Source: SIG589 sp964566175
GTDB lineage: Bacteria > Bacillota > Clostridia > Oscillospirales > Acutalibacteraceae
Assembly: GCA_964566175.1 (NCBI GenBank)
Contig: CAZMHU010000006.1
Span: 13,055 to 77,054 of the forward strand
Direction of reading: 5' to 3'
DNA length: 64,000 bases
Shown here: positions 34,988-44,617 of the stretch, one piece after another
Layout of the letters: every line of letters begins with the position of its first letter
Position numbering within the stretch: position 1 is the stretch's first letter
Translations under genes and position numbers: made by a program
The notes under the pieces: model-generated
Told to the model about the DNA's origin: nothing
What the model saw: the letters and a program-made list of their open reading frames with translations, nothing else
Database searches by the model: none

Positions 34988-36439
34988 ATGCAAAAAAACT
35001 TAAAGGTATGGTTTACCACACCTGAACACAAAATCCGCCCCCGTTCACACCTGACTTGGGGCAAATGTGAAAGTTATCACATCTATGTTGCAAAAAAGGC
35101 AACCGAGGGTTGTCAGGTTTCGTTTTTAGCACCCGAAAACCGTGAAGGTTTTACTATTGAGGTTGCGGGCGATACTTCTGCCGGATTTAAAATCGAACTT
35201 CTGCGCGAGCATTATGTTTCCTGCGCCGGTGCGCTTTATCCCGACCCTGTTGTTCCCGATGACGGACACTTTCACCTTGAAGAAAACTGCAACGTTACAT
35301 ATCTTATAAATATCGTAACCGATGAAAACACCGTTGCGGGCGAATACGCTCTCAAGGTTATTATAAAGGAAAAGGGCGAAGTTTACGGCGAATATGACCT
35401 CACCGTTACGGTTTGGAACTTTGCTATTAAACCGACAAAACTTATGGACACCGCTTTCGGAATAAGCAAACGCTTTATCACCGAGCGCCAACCTTCGCCC
35501 GACCCGGACGCTCTTTACGAAAAATATTACAATATGCTGCTTGAGCGTTATCACATCTGCGGATATCATCTTCCGTACGATATTCTCGACGAGCGTGCCG
35601 ATAAATATTTAAACGACCCGAAGGTTACGACCTTTGTTATTCCGTATGACGTTCCGGACGAGACAATCGTTGCATATCACAAAAAACTCAGCAGCAATCC
35701 CGATTGGTTTAAAAAAGGTTTCTTCTATGTTGTGGACGAACCCTGCAATATGGAAGCATACGATAAAATCGAAGCATCTCACGCAAGGCTTAAAAAACTT
35801 TACCCGAACTATCAGGCGGTTTCTCCCTTCTTTAAAGACCCATCCGACGGAAACGGTGTTCGCGCGGTTGACCTGCTTGAAAAGTTTTGCAGTGTTTGGT
35901 GTCCGAAAATCAACCTTTACAAAGATAAATGGTTTGTCGATTATATGCACAACCGTGACAAAATGGGTGACCGTGCTTGGTGGTATGTATGCTGGGAACC
36001 CGGCCTGCCTTACAGCAATGTATTTATTGATATGGACGGTTTCTATACCCGCTGTTTGTTCTGGCAACAGTATCTTCACGATGTACGCGGTTTGCTTTAT
36101 TGGGAAACCGCGCACTGGTTCAGAGGAAATCCGTGGGATAACACCTCACTCGTTGCCGACCTCTCATACTATTGTTTCGGTGACGGTTCGCTCTTCTACA
36201 CGGGCGACCGCGTAGGTATCGACGGCCCTGTCGGTTCTCTCCGTTTGGAACTTCTGCGTTACGGCATTGAGGATTTTTATATGCTCGAACAGGCAGAAGA
36301 AGTCTTCGGTCGCGAATGGGTAGACTCGCTTGTCAAAAACGTTACACCGAACGTTCGCGAATACAACGACGACCACGACGAACTCGACCGCACACGTATC
36401 GAGATAGGCAACAAATTAAGCGAGTATTACTCAAAATAA
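34988..36439 (+). CDS. DUF4091-domain glycoside-hydrolase-like protein
   Basis: A 483-residue protein without signal peptide. Residues 1-150 are beta-rich (CQVSFLAPENREGFTIEVAG). The middle resembles a TIM barrel with FFYVVDEPCNMEAYDKIEAS, where the D-E pair sits at the expected position of catalytic acids, and LYWETAHWFRGNPW. The DUF4091 tail is GSLFYTGDRVGIDGPVGS then LRLELLRYGIEDFYMLEQAE. Such proteins are thought to be glycosidases with unknown substrates. The ATG at 34988 is chosen for its ribosome site. It shares a transcript with the GH130 gene 15 bases downstream. Confidence 0.82.
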   Translation: MQKNLKVWFTTPEHKIRPRSHLTWGKCESYHIYVAKKATEGCQVSFLAPENREGFTIEVAGDTSAGFKIELLREHYVSCAGALYPDPVVPDDGHFHLEENCNVTYLINIVTDENTVAGEYALKVIIKEKGEVYGEYDLTVTVWNFAIKPTKLMDTAFGISKRFITERQPSPDPDALYEKYYNMLLERYHICGYHLPYDILDERADKYLNDPKVTTFVIPYDVPDETIVAYHKKLSSNPDWFKKGFFYVVDEPCNMEAYDKIEASHARLKKLYPNYQAVSPFFKDPSDGNGVRAVDLLEKFCSVWCPKINLYKDKWFVDYMHNRDKMGDRAWWYVCWEPGLPYSNVFIDMDGFYTRCLFWQQYLHDVRGLLYWETAHWFRGNPWDNTSLVADLSYYCFGDGSLFYTGDRVGIDGPVGSLRLELLRYGIEDFYMLEQAEEVFGREWVDSLVKNVTPNVREYNDDHDELDRTRIEIGNKLSEYYSK

Positions 36440-36454
36440 ACAAGGAGAAAAAAT

Positions 36455-37411
36455 ATGATTAAAAGAGACGCAACAAGAATTTTTAAGCGTTACGAAGGAA
36501 ACCCAATACTCGACGTTAAGGATTTTCCCGGCGTAGCACAACTTTACAATCCCTCACCCGCAATGTACGGCGATGAGACAATTTTGCTTATATCCGTCGT
36601 TGACCACGCCGCAACAAGAGGTTACGGCAACGATGTCGGACAGACCCGCATTGCGCGCAGTAAAGACGGTCTTCACTTTACTCTCTCCGACGAAGATTTC
36701 ATCAAACTTGACGATAACGAATATCCCAACCACCTTTTCCACCACTTTATAGACAACCGCACAACAAAGATTGACGATACGTACTATATTGTAACACCTG
36801 TTATGGTAAAGGATTTCGGAACTCCGCTCGGATATCTCGGTTATACAAAAGATTTTGAAACCTACACTCCAGTTACGGCAATTACCGCTCCCGCAAACCG
36901 CGGTGCGTCGATATTCCCCGAAAAGATAGGCGGAAAGTATTATAAACTCGACCGTCCTTCAACCCCCGCCGCCGCAGGTGATATTTGGATTTCCGCCAGT
37001 GAAGATCTCGTTCACTGGGGCGAATTTAAGCCGGTTATCGCACACGGATACCGTTTCTGGAACAACGACAAAATGGGCCCGACACCCCCGATTAAAACAG
37101 ATAAGGGTTGGCTTGTCATCGTTCACGGTGTATTCAGTCCCGCCGGCGGTACACAGTATTACCTCGGCGCTATCCTTCTCGACCTTGACGAGCCATGGAA
37201 GGTTATAGGAAAGACAAACAGTTATATTATGGGACCGGAAGAGTGGTACGAACTCCACGGAAACAGCGATAACACCTGTTTTGCCTGCGGTGCTGTTGCC
37301 GATTACGACAAAGATCAAATTCGCCTTTATTACGGCGGAACAGATAAGTACATCTGTCTTGCAACAGGCAGTCTTTCGGAACTCGTTCAGGCCTGTATTG
37401 ACCAAATCTAA
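36455..37411 (+). CDS. Glycoside hydrolase family 130 (beta-mannoside phosphorylase-type)
   Basis: A 318-residue five-bladed propeller enzyme of the GH130 family, whose characterised members phosphorolyse or hydrolyse beta-linked mannosides. Family features: GNPILDVKDFPGVAQLYNPS, RIARSKDGLHFT, GASIFPEKIGGKYYKLDRPS and KMGPTPPIKTDKGWLVIVHG, then LYYGGTDKYICLATG. No signal peptide, so it works on imported sugars. With the DUF4091 protein it forms a two-gene glycan unit. Phosphorylase versus hydrolase action is uncertain. Confidence 0.9.
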   Translation: MIKRDATRIFKRYEGNPILDVKDFPGVAQLYNPSPAMYGDETILLISVVDHAATRGYGNDVGQTRIARSKDGLHFTLSDEDFIKLDDNEYPNHLFHHFIDNRTTKIDDTYYIVTPVMVKDFGTPLGYLGYTKDFETYTPVTAITAPANRGASIFPEKIGGKYYKLDRPSTPAAAGDIWISASEDLVHWGEFKPVIAHGYRFWNNDKMGPTPPIKTDKGWLVIVHGVFSPAGGTQYYLGAILLDLDEPWKVIGKTNSYIMGPEEWYELHGNSDNTCFACGAVADYDKDQIRLYYGGTDKYICLATGSLSELVQACIDQI

Positions 37412-37438
37412 TCAAGAAATATTTATACTTCATACAAA

Positions 37439-37466
37439 AACACCTCGGTTTTCAACCGAGGTGTTT
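37439..37466. terminator. Bidirectional terminator
   Basis: AACACCTCGGTT / AACCGAGGTGTT with a 3-base loop and a run of six T's on the plus strand. It separates GH130 from the convergent ABC operon. Confidence 0.9.
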
Positions 37467-37468
37467 TT

Positions 37469-38038
37469 TCATTGCTTTTCAATACATAAAACCTTTGCTC
37501 CGAGCAATGCCGCATCTTCGGCATCGTGACTGACGATAACAACCGTCTTTTCCTCTGTTAGGCGGTTTATAACCTCTGCTACACGGTGCTTTGTTTGACC
37601 GTCGAGACCCGTAAACGCCTCATCAAGCAGTAATATATCGCTATTATACGCGAGGGCACGAGCTATCGCAACACGCCGTTTCATTCCGCCGGAAAGTTCT
37701 CTCACAGGTCTTTTTTCGTCACCGTCAAGCGACAGTTCCCTCAAAATTTTTTCGGCTTTTGCTTTGTCCCTTTTTTTCATTCCGAGGGTGACGTTTGTGA
37801 GTGCGGAAAAATCTTCACACAGGCGGTCTTCCTGAAAAACCGCAACCGCCTTGCCGCCGAGTGAAACCGTGCCGCTGTCGGGTTTTATAAAACCGAGCAA
37901 CAGGTTTATAAGCGTTGTCTTTCCGCAACCCGACTCTCCCATAATACAAAGACGATCGCCCTTTTCCAAACAAAGTGAAAAGTTTGAAAGCACTTCTCGC
38001 TCGCCGAAACGCTTATAAACATTTTCGAACTTTATCAT
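37469..38038 (-). CDS. NitT/TauT-type ABC transporter ATP-binding protein
   Basis: A short 189-residue ATPase with Walker A MGESGCGKTTLINLL, Q-loop AVFQEDRL, signature ELSGGMKRRVAIARALA, Walker B ILLLDEAFTGLD and H-loop VIVSHDAEDAALL. Relatives normally have a further 40-60 residues at the C-terminus, which are lacking, but the catalytic part is complete. The ATG overlaps the permease stop by one base (TGATG), so translation is coupled. Third gene of the SBP-permease-ATPase unit. Confidence 0.9.
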   Translation of the reverse strand: MIKFENVYKRFGEREVLSNFSLCLEKGDRLCIMGESGCGKTTLINLLLGFIKPDSGTVSLGGKAVAVFQEDRLCEDFSALTNVTLGMKKRDKAKAEKILRELSLDGDEKRPVRELSGGMKRRVAIARALAYNSDILLLDEAFTGLDGQTKHRVAEVINRLTEEKTVVIVSHDAEDAALLGAKVLCIEKQ

Positions 38039-38790
38039 CAAATCCGCTCCAATCTTTTATAAAAGCACCGAACGAGCAGTACAAACAATTTTTCAAACAA
38101 AACACTCATTATAACGATTATAAGAGTCCACGCGAGAAGTTCATCCGACTCAAAATAGAGTTTGCTTGTGTAAAGCCTTTCGCCTATCGAATTTTTAACT
38201 ATTGCGATAACCTCGGCGGCTATGCCCGATTTAAAGGCAAGACCTATTGCCGTTCGGCAGGCAGAGATAACAAAGGGTTTCAGTTGCGGCAGTGTTATGA
38301 AAACAAAACGCCGTTTTTGCGAAAACTCGAAACATTCTGCCATTTCGGCGGTTTTTCTGTCGGTGCTTTTCATTCCCGCAAGCAAATTATTATAAATAAT
38401 CGGCAGGACGATTAAAAATGAGATAAAAACAGGCAGTGTCTTTGCCGACATAAAAAGATAGGAAAGAATAATAAAAGACACTACGGGAACCGATTTTACC
38501 GTTACCATATACGGAAACAGGAAATTTTCCGCAATGCGAAAACGTGACGCCAAGAATGCAAGCGCCGACCCTACAATCAAACCGATTAAAAACCCGCCTG
38601 CGATATGATAAAAACTGTACCACATTCGGTAAAGCGACTCCGCGTTTAAAAGCATTTCTATTAACCGACGCACCACAGACACCGGTGACGCCAGCAAAAA
38701 TTCCTTTGAAAGAAGCGAAGCGGCCGCCTGCCAAATACACAGAGCGACCGCAACAGCAGCAATTCTTTCAACCGCTTTTTTATTTTGCAT
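38038..38790 (-). CDS. NitT/TauT-type ABC transporter permease
   Basis: A 250-residue membrane protein of the BPD_transp_1 family with about six helices (MWYSFYHIAGGFLIGLIVGS, with an EAA-like segment ECFEFSQKRRFVFITLPQLK). SsuC, TauC and ThiX permeases belong to this group. The ATG at 38790 overlaps the end of the binding-protein gene by 11 bases; a longer version beginning at 38853 would overlap it too far and carries a charged, unrelated N-terminus. Confidence 0.88.
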   Translation of the reverse strand: MQNKKAVERIAAVAVALCIWQAAASLLSKEFLLASPVSVVRRLIEMLLNAESLYRMWYSFYHIAGGFLIGLIVGSALAFLASRFRIAENFLFPYMVTVKSVPVVSFIILSYLFMSAKTLPVFISFLIVLPIIYNNLLAGMKSTDRKTAEMAECFEFSQKRRFVFITLPQLKPFVISACRTAIGLAFKSGIAAEVIAIVKNSIGERLYTSKLYFESDELLAWTLIIVIMSVLFEKLFVLLVRCFYKRLERI

Positions 38791-39787
38791 AGTAGAAATT
38801 ATCATCGGGAAGTTTTCCGCCGACAGACGACGGATTGTTTTCGAAAAGAACATTGAGATATCCGCCTACTGCTTTTTTCATATCCGCTCCGTCAAGATAT
38901 TTGATATTGCAGGCGGGCAGTGCCTTTTGCGCTATTGCCGCCTTTTCAACAATACCTGTCTGCTCGATAAGAGTTGCAGCCTCTGCAACGTTTGCGTTTA
39001 CGTACTCGATAGACGCCTTGTATTCTTTCAAAAATGCGTCAACAGCCGCTTTGTTTTGCTTTACAAAATCGGTGCGGGCAACAACAACGCCGGTAACCAT
39101 CATACTGTCATTGCTGACTTTGTTCCACTCATCGTTGAGGTTGAGCGCAATCTTCAAATCTTCAATCTTTGTCTGTGCAACCGTAACATAAGGTTGGGGG
39201 AGCATTACTATTGCACCCTCGACCTGTGCCGCTTTCGCAACAACCTCTGTTGCCTCGCCCATCCATTCGATTGTAACATCACTGTCGGGATTAATACCGT
39301 TTTCGCTCAAAATATAGCGAAGTGAATATTCGGGAGTTGTGCCCTTTCCGGTCGCAAATATTGTTTTGCCCTTTAAATCTGCGGGGGCTTTAACCGTTTC
39401 GCCGCGCTCTACAACATACAAAACGCCGAGAGTATTAACGGAAAGCAGTGTTATTCCGCCTTCGGTTTTGTTATAAAGTACCGATGCCAAGTTTGCCGGA
39501 ACGGCGGCAATATCAAGTTCGCCCTTTGTGAGCAGGGGAGTTATCTCGTCTGCCGCACCTTTAAGCGAAAATTCATAGTTGTTTTTTGCCTTGCCGTTTG
39601 TGTTGTCATCAAGCAATTTTACAAGACCCATTGTTGTCGGGCCTTTCATTCCGGCTATGCGAACGGTTGCCTTTTCGGCGGGTAAGGAAGCAGCTGATGT
39701 ATCATCGGGCGCAGTACCGTTGCCGCACCCCGCAAGAAGAGTGAGTGTCAGCATTACCGCCAACAAAACCGATAATATTTTTTTCAT
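38780..39787 (-). CDS. ABC transporter substrate-binding lipoprotein (NMT1/THI5-like)
   Basis: A 335-residue lipoprotein (signal LLAVMLTLTLLAGCG). The mature part is a periplasmic-binding type II fold: VRIAGMKGPTTMGLVKLL, GELDIAAVPANLASVLYNK, LKGKTIFATGKGTTPEYSLR. The family binds nitrate, sulfonates, taurine, thiamine precursors or similar small ligands, so the ligand cannot be assigned. First gene of the three-gene importer; transcribed after a Crp-like regulator but separated from it by a terminator. Confidence 0.88.
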   Translation of the reverse strand: MKKILSVLLAVMLTLTLLAGCGNGTAPDDTSAASLPAEKATVRIAGMKGPTTMGLVKLLDDNTNGKAKNNYEFSLKGAADEITPLLTKGELDIAAVPANLASVLYNKTEGGITLLSVNTLGVLYVVERGETVKAPADLKGKTIFATGKGTTPEYSLRYILSENGINPDSDVTIEWMGEATEVVAKAAQVEGAIVMLPQPYVTVAQTKIEDLKIALNLNDEWNKVSNDSMMVTGVVVARTDFVKQNKAAVDAFLKEYKASIEYVNANVAEAATLIEQTGIVEKAAIAQKALPACNIKYLDGADMKKAVGGYLNVLFENNPSSVGGKLPDDNFYYAK

Positions 39788-39868
39788 AATAAAAACCTCT
39801 TTTCGGCTGCATTTTTATAATAATATAATCTTTCTTTAGCCGAGAATGAGTATAACATCAAAAAACAA

Positions 39869-39898
39869 AACATTACGTTGCTTTTGCAACGTAATGTT
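39869..39898 (-). terminator. Terminator of the Crp-like regulator gene
   Basis: AACATTACGTTGC / GCAACGTAATGTT with a 3-base loop, then TTGTTTTTTG on the minus strand. It touches the stop of the regulator gene. Confidence 0.88.
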
Positions 39899-40560
39899 TA
39901 TAATATCTTAAAACTGCTTTTATAATATTCTATTAACCCCTCTTTTTGCATTGCCGAGAGTTCTCGGCTGAGGGCACTGCGGTTAACACCGAGAAAAATT
40001 GCAAGGTTTTCTCTGTCAAAAGGAATATTAAATGTTTTACTTCCGTTTTTGCGAACGCACTGTGAAAAAAACGTATTGAGTTTTTCACGAATGGTTAATT
40101 TCGATAAAATCTGTATTCGGTCGTTCATCGAGAGCGCCCTCCTTGCGAGCATTAAAGAAAAACGCTCGTATAACATCATTTCTTCTTTTTTCGGCAAAAC
40201 GGCGTGAAGGCGGTCACAAGAAAGCCATAATACCTGTGTATCTTCAAAAGCATATATGCAAACGGGAATATTTTCGGCACAAGTAAAACAGAGCGACTCG
40301 CCGAAACTGTCCCCCTCGGTAACATTTGCCATAATGACACGCTCGCCGTTTATATCATCGGTAAAAACCTGAACCGTTCCGCAAAGTACAAGCCCGAAAG
40401 AAGACATTTTTTCTCCCTCACTTTGCAGACATTCGCCTTTTTTGTATTCACAAAGCGATGCGGCAAAAAAATTAAGTGCAAAGGAAAGAGTTTTTTCATC
40501 CAGTCCGCGAAAAAGTTCACACTTTTCCAATATTCTTTTCTGCTTTTCGGTAAAGGTCAA
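39898..40560 (-). CDS. Crp/Fnr-family transcriptional regulator
   Basis: A 220-residue regulator. Residues 10-130 are a cyclic-nucleotide-like beta-barrel (ECLQSEGEKMSSFGLVLCGT and GDSFGESLCF), and residues 150-220 a winged helix with FDRENLAIFLGVNRSALSRE, then LSAMQKEGLIEYYKSSFKIL. Two Cys-rich Fe-S motifs typical of Fnr are absent. The TTG start follows GGGGGAA. It may control the importer downstream, but that is only inferred from position. Confidence 0.9.
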   Translation of the reverse strand: MTFTEKQKRILEKCELFRGLDEKTLSFALNFFAASLCEYKKGECLQSEGEKMSSFGLVLCGTVQVFTDDINGERVIMANVTEGDSFGESLCFTCAENIPVCIYAFEDTQVLWLSCDRLHAVLPKKEEMMLYERFSLMLARRALSMNDRIQILSKLTIREKLNTFFSQCVRKNGSKTFNIPFDRENLAIFLGVNRSALSRELSAMQKEGLIEYYKSSFKIL

Positions 40561-40734
40561 AACTATTCCCCCTTTTCACAAAAAGTTTACCATAACACAA
40601 ACGGCTTTTCAACTATATACAAAATTTTTTATTATTTTGCTTTTTCCATTTACTTTTGACAAAATATGAGTTATCATATATTCGGTGAAAACCGCAAAAA
40701 AATTAAATATTAAATCGGATATGGAGAATTTTTT

Positions 40735-42486
40735 ATGAGTATTTTTTCGATTTTTACGCTTTTCGGAGGTCTTGCATTCTTCCTTTACGGAATGAACGTT
40801 ATGTCTGCCGGTCTTGAAAAAATGGCGGGTGGCAAACTTGAACAGATTTTGCTCAAAGTAACTTCCAACAAACTCGTTGCACTGGTAGTCGGACTCTGCG
40901 TTACAATGGTAATACAGTCTTCTTCCGCACTCACCGTAATGCTTGTAGGTCTTGTAAACTCCGGCATTATGAAATTCGGTCAGACAATAGGCGTTTTGAT
41001 GGGTTCAAACATCGGCACTACTATAACTGCTTGGATTTTGAGTCTTGCCGGTATTGAAAGCGACAATGTTTTCATAAATCTTCTAAAACCCACAAATCTT
41101 TCTGCCGCGCTTGCCGCTGTGGGAATTGTTTTGATTTCCTTTTGCAAAAACGAAAAACGCAAAAATATGGGCGAGATTTTTGTCGGTTTCGGAATTTTGA
41201 TGTTCGGTATGGATCTTATGAGCGGCGCAATGGAACCGCTTGCCGAAAGCGAAGCCTTCAAAAATTTTATGACCGCATTTACAAATCCTTTCCTCGCTGT
41301 TGCGGCAGGTGCGCTTATAACCTGTGTTATTCAAAGTTCTTCCGCATCGGTCGGAATTTTACAAGCGCTGTCCCTCACCGGCGGAATTACCTACGGAATG
41401 GCTATTCCGATAATAATGGGACAAAACATAGGAACTTGTATAACGGCTGTTCTTTCAAGTTTAAGTGCCACAAAAGAGGCAAAAAAGGTTGCCGTTGTTC
41501 ACCTCTCATTTAACATTCTCGGAACGGTTATTTGGCTTATACCTTTTGTTATTATAAGCGGAATTTTCGATTTTGCACTGCTCGACAGTACTATTTCTCC
41601 CGTTGCTATCGCCGTTTTCCATACAATATTCAACGTTTCCACAACATTTATTCTTCTTCCGTTTACAAAGCAACTTGAAAAACTTGCAAACAAGATTATA
41701 CACTCCGAGCCGGTTGTTAAAAAATATCCCAAACTTGATGACCGTTTGCTCACCGTTCCGTCGGTTGCTGTCGGAACTGCTTTTGATTACACCGTTGAGA
41801 TGTCCAAACTTTCGATAAACTCTTTCAGAGATGCAATATCTCTCTTCGACGGATATGAACAAAGCAAGGAAGATGCTATTAAAGCAACAGAAGATATTAT
41901 CGATAAATACGAAGACAAACTCGGAACATTTATGGTAAAACTCGCGCACGAACAACTTAACGTTGCCGACTCGCGCCAAATTTCCAAAATGCTCCATACC
42001 ATAAACGATTTTGAGCGTCTCGGTGACCACGCCTGCAACCTTGTTAAGGTTTCACGCGAAATGCACGACAAAAAGGTTTCCTTCTCTTCCGAGGCACAAA
42101 AGGAACTTGATGTTTTAACGTCGGCTATAAAAGAAATTTTAAATCTCACCGAACAGGCATTTGAGACGAGCGACAGTGCCGTTGCCGCAAAGGTAGAACC
42201 GCTTGAACAGGTTATCGATAAACTTATATCCGACATAAAGAATCGCCATATCGACCGTCTGCAAAAGGGCGAATGCACTATCGAACTCGGCTTTATGCTC
42301 AATGACCTTATCACAAACTATGAGCGTGTTTCAGACCACTGCTCCAATATCGCCGTTGCGATTATCGAAACCGAACACGGTTCGTTTAAAACACACGAAT
42401 ATCTTAAAAAATTCAAAAACGAAGAAGACGGCTCTTTTGAACATACCTTTGACGAATATTCAAAACTCTTCGCACTTCAAAATTAA
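40735..42486 (+). CDS. NptA-type Na+/phosphate cotransporter with C-terminal PhoU-like domain
   Basis: A 583-residue transporter. Two repeated Na/Pi halves show the QSSSA sequence: MVIQSSSALTVMLVGLVNSG near residue 60 and VIQSSSASVGILQALSLTGG near residue 205. Residues 360-580 form a helical PhoU-like domain (INDFERLGDHACNLVKV; YERVSDHCSNIAVAI). It takes up or releases phosphate with sodium. A TTGACA at 40656-40661 lies upstream, with an uncertain -10. With the PiT transporter damaged, this may be the main low-affinity phosphate route among the genes seen. Confidence 0.94.
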   Translation: MSIFSIFTLFGGLAFFLYGMNVMSAGLEKMAGGKLEQILLKVTSNKLVALVVGLCVTMVIQSSSALTVMLVGLVNSGIMKFGQTIGVLMGSNIGTTITAWILSLAGIESDNVFINLLKPTNLSAALAAVGIVLISFCKNEKRKNMGEIFVGFGILMFGMDLMSGAMEPLAESEAFKNFMTAFTNPFLAVAAGALITCVIQSSSASVGILQALSLTGGITYGMAIPIIMGQNIGTCITAVLSSLSATKEAKKVAVVHLSFNILGTVIWLIPFVIISGIFDFALLDSTISPVAIAVFHTIFNVSTTFILLPFTKQLEKLANKIIHSEPVVKKYPKLDDRLLTVPSVAVGTAFDYTVEMSKLSINSFRDAISLFDGYEQSKEDAIKATEDIIDKYEDKLGTFMVKLAHEQLNVADSRQISKMLHTINDFERLGDHACNLVKVSREMHDKKVSFSSEAQKELDVLTSAIKEILNLTEQAFETSDSAVAAKVEPLEQVIDKLISDIKNRHIDRLQKGECTIELGFMLNDLITNYERVSDHCSNIAVAIIETEHGSFKTHEYLKKFKNEEDGSFEHTFDEYSKLFALQN

Positions 42487-42506
42487 AACCGAAAGAGGTT
42501 CTTTTT

Positions 42507-43157
42507 ATGGTTAAGTTGGGCAATGTTTTTATTTTGGGCGACAGTTATTCCACTTTTAAAGGCTGTATTCCCGACGGCTACGATCCGTATTATTCGGAAG
42601 ACGAAACCGATATTACCGATGTCAGAAAAAAGGAGCAAACTTGGTGGCATTTGTTACTTGAAAATACCAAGTCCGCTCTCATTCAAAATAACAGTTTTTC
42701 GGGAACAACGGTCTGTAATACCGGCTACGGTGCAAATTTTTGTCCCGATACTTCTTTTGTTGGACGCCTTGAAAAACTCATTTCCGACGGTTTTTTCAAA
42801 ATAAACAATGTTGATACTTTTCTTTTCTTCGGAGGAACTAACGATTCTTGGGCTGATTCTCCTATCGGTGAACTTTGTTTTGAAGAACAAAGCGACGAAG
42901 AAATAAAAAGTGTTCTTCCCGCTTTTTGCCGTGCCCTTTCCGATATAAATAAATATTTACCCGATGTGCAACCGCTTGTTATTATAAACAGCGAACTGAA
43001 AAAAGAAATCACAGACGGTTTTAAAATCGCCTGTGAACATTACGGTATTGATTTTATACAACTGGAAAACATAGAAAAGCAAAACGGACATCCGAACATT
43101 GCGGGAATGAAACAAATTTTCACACAAGTTTACTCTTTCCTCGAAAAAGCAAAATAA
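42507..43157 (+). CDS. SGNH/GDSL-family hydrolase
   Basis: A 216-residue esterase-like protein. Block I is FILGDSYSTFKG with the nucleophile Ser; block III is FLFFGGTNDSWAD (Asn); and the late HPNIAGMKQIF offers the His. No signal peptide, so it is likely cytoplasmic or leaderless. The family includes acetylesterases for sugars and lipases. It follows the Na/Pi gene by 20 bases with AAAGAGG, and the two are possibly co-transcribed. Confidence 0.85.
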   Translation: MVKLGNVFILGDSYSTFKGCIPDGYDPYYSEDETDITDVRKKEQTWWHLLLENTKSALIQNNSFSGTTVCNTGYGANFCPDTSFVGRLEKLISDGFFKINNVDTFLFFGGTNDSWADSPIGELCFEEQSDEEIKSVLPAFCRALSDINKYLPDVQPLVIINSELKKEITDGFKIACEHYGIDFIQLENIEKQNGHPNIAGMKQIFTQVYSFLEKAK

Positions 43158-43185
43158 AAAAAGGGCTTTTAAAAAGCCCTTTTTA
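43158..43185. terminator. Bidirectional terminator
   Basis: AAAAAGGGCTTTT / AAAAAGCCCTTTTT followed by ATTTTTG; between the hydrolase and the convergent DUF3048 gene. Confidence 0.9.
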
Positions 43186-43196
43186 TTTTTGTTTTT

Positions 43197-44252
43197 TTAT
43201 TGTGCCGCAGTGAATTTTACGTTTGACTGCTGATTAACATCTGTAATGCAGATATAACTGTTTCCTGCGTTTGCGGTAAATTCGGTTCCGTCTGCTTTTA
43301 AGAATGTAAGCGGTTCGGTAGCCGAACCCTTTTGCCACTTGATTTCTTCATAGCCGCCGTTTGAAACGTAATATCCTGTTCCGCCGTTCAGGCTCACATT
43401 CATATGATAATTATCTGAATATGTGCTGACACTTGTAAATAGAACAAAAACATTCTTAACAGCAAGTTTCTCGCCTGTTACATAATCAGTTTTTTCAACG
43501 CCGTTTGAACTCTTTATGTATTTTCCGGTTTGCGCGTCATATTCAAAACTTGTAACATACGAACCCGAGAATGGAACTTTAACGTTAATACAGGATGCGG
43601 CGGGTGTGAGAGGTGCATCTTCCGATGCGAAATTTATCCATTTGTTTTTTTCCGTGGTAGTTTTAAATTTTTGTTCTTTTATTCCGGCGGCAATTTTTTC
43701 ACCCGAGGTATACATCGTGTGTTCGCTGCTGAGACCGTTTTTCTGTCTGAAACCGTAGTTTGCAGTTGCACCGCTGTTTATATCAATGGTCTTTATTCCG
43801 AGTTGGTCTCTGTGAGATGCGAAATAGTTCGGGTCAAAACCGGCGTGAACAAAATTTGCGTCGTGACCGAGAGCCAAATCGAGATATACATATCTCGCAG
43901 AGCGAACTGTTCCTATTTTCGGCATATCGGCGATGTTCTTGGTAACGCCCATCATTCTCGTTATTCCGCCCTCAACAAGCGTTTCATAAAGAATATCAAA
44001 ACTGTTAAGACCGGTTTGAACCGACTGTGCTGTTTTAATATTATTTATCATAACCGCAACAGGTTTGTTTTTTTCGTTTTTCTTATCTGTTTTAAGTCCG
44101 GTTAACGGGTTTATGACGGTCTTTACAGTTTCGGTTTTCGAAGAAACATCTTCGATTTCTATATTTGAACTTAAATCCTCTGTAGTATTTTTACAACTGC
44201 AAAGGGTAAAGCAGAAAACAACACAAAACAGTAATGCTAATATTTTTTTCAT
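43197..44252 (-). CDS. DUF3048-domain lipoprotein (YerB-like)
   Basis: A 351-residue lipoprotein (MKKILALLFCVVFCFTLCSC). Family marks are INPLTGLKTDKKNEKNKPVA, VMINNIKTAQSVQTGLNSFD, ILYETLVEGGITRMMGV and the phrase IGTVRSARYVYLDLALGHDA, all typical of DUF3048/YerB. The function is not established; B. subtilis YerB is a lipoprotein of unknown role. The ATG at 44252 follows CGGAGG. Confidence 0.9.
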   Translation of the reverse strand: MKKILALLFCVVFCFTLCSCKNTTEDLSSNIEIEDVSSKTETVKTVINPLTGLKTDKKNEKNKPVAVMINNIKTAQSVQTGLNSFDILYETLVEGGITRMMGVTKNIADMPKIGTVRSARYVYLDLALGHDANFVHAGFDPNYFASHRDQLGIKTIDINSGATANYGFRQKNGLSSEHTMYTSGEKIAAGIKEQKFKTTTEKNKWINFASEDAPLTPAASCINVKVPFSGSYVTSFEYDAQTGKYIKSSNGVEKTDYVTGEKLAVKNVFVLFTSVSTYSDNYHMNVSLNGGTGYYVSNGGYEEIKWQKGSATEPLTFLKADGTEFTANAGNSYICITDVNQQSNVKFTAAQ

Positions 44253-44415
44253 TTTTAAGACCTCCGAAAAAATAAAATGCGACATTTTTTCGCATTTTTC
44301 TTTGTTTTTTAATTATATTATATGTGCAAATACAATGCAAGTAAAAAGAATAAATTTTTATTTTTTGTATAAAATTGCACAAAAAAATCGCCGCAGACTA
44401 CTGCCTGCGACGACG

Positions 44416-44492
44416 TGGCGCGCTGAAGAAGATTCGAACTCCCGACCTTCTGGTCCGTAGCCAGACGCTCTATCCAGCTGAGCTATCAGCGC
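44416..44492 (-). tRNA. tRNA-Arg (anticodon ACG)
   Basis: Minus strand. The acceptor stem GCGCTGA pairs with TCAGCGC, the D-arm reads TAGCTCAGCTGGATAGAGC, the anticodon stem TCTGG/CCAGA encloses CTACGGA with ACG at 34-36, and the T-arm is GGGAGTTCGAATCTT. Discriminator G and an encoded CCA follow. It lies just before dnaA on the opposite strand. The flanking stretch 44493-44683 is very AT-rich. Confidence 0.96.
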
Positions 44493-44617
44493 ATTTCGTG
44501 CCAAAGTATAATAACACATTCTTTCACAAAAATCAATACCTTTTTTTATTTTATGCGAAAAAATTTTTTTCTAAGTATTATATATATAATATTATTTTAT
44601 CTTTATTAACATTATTA

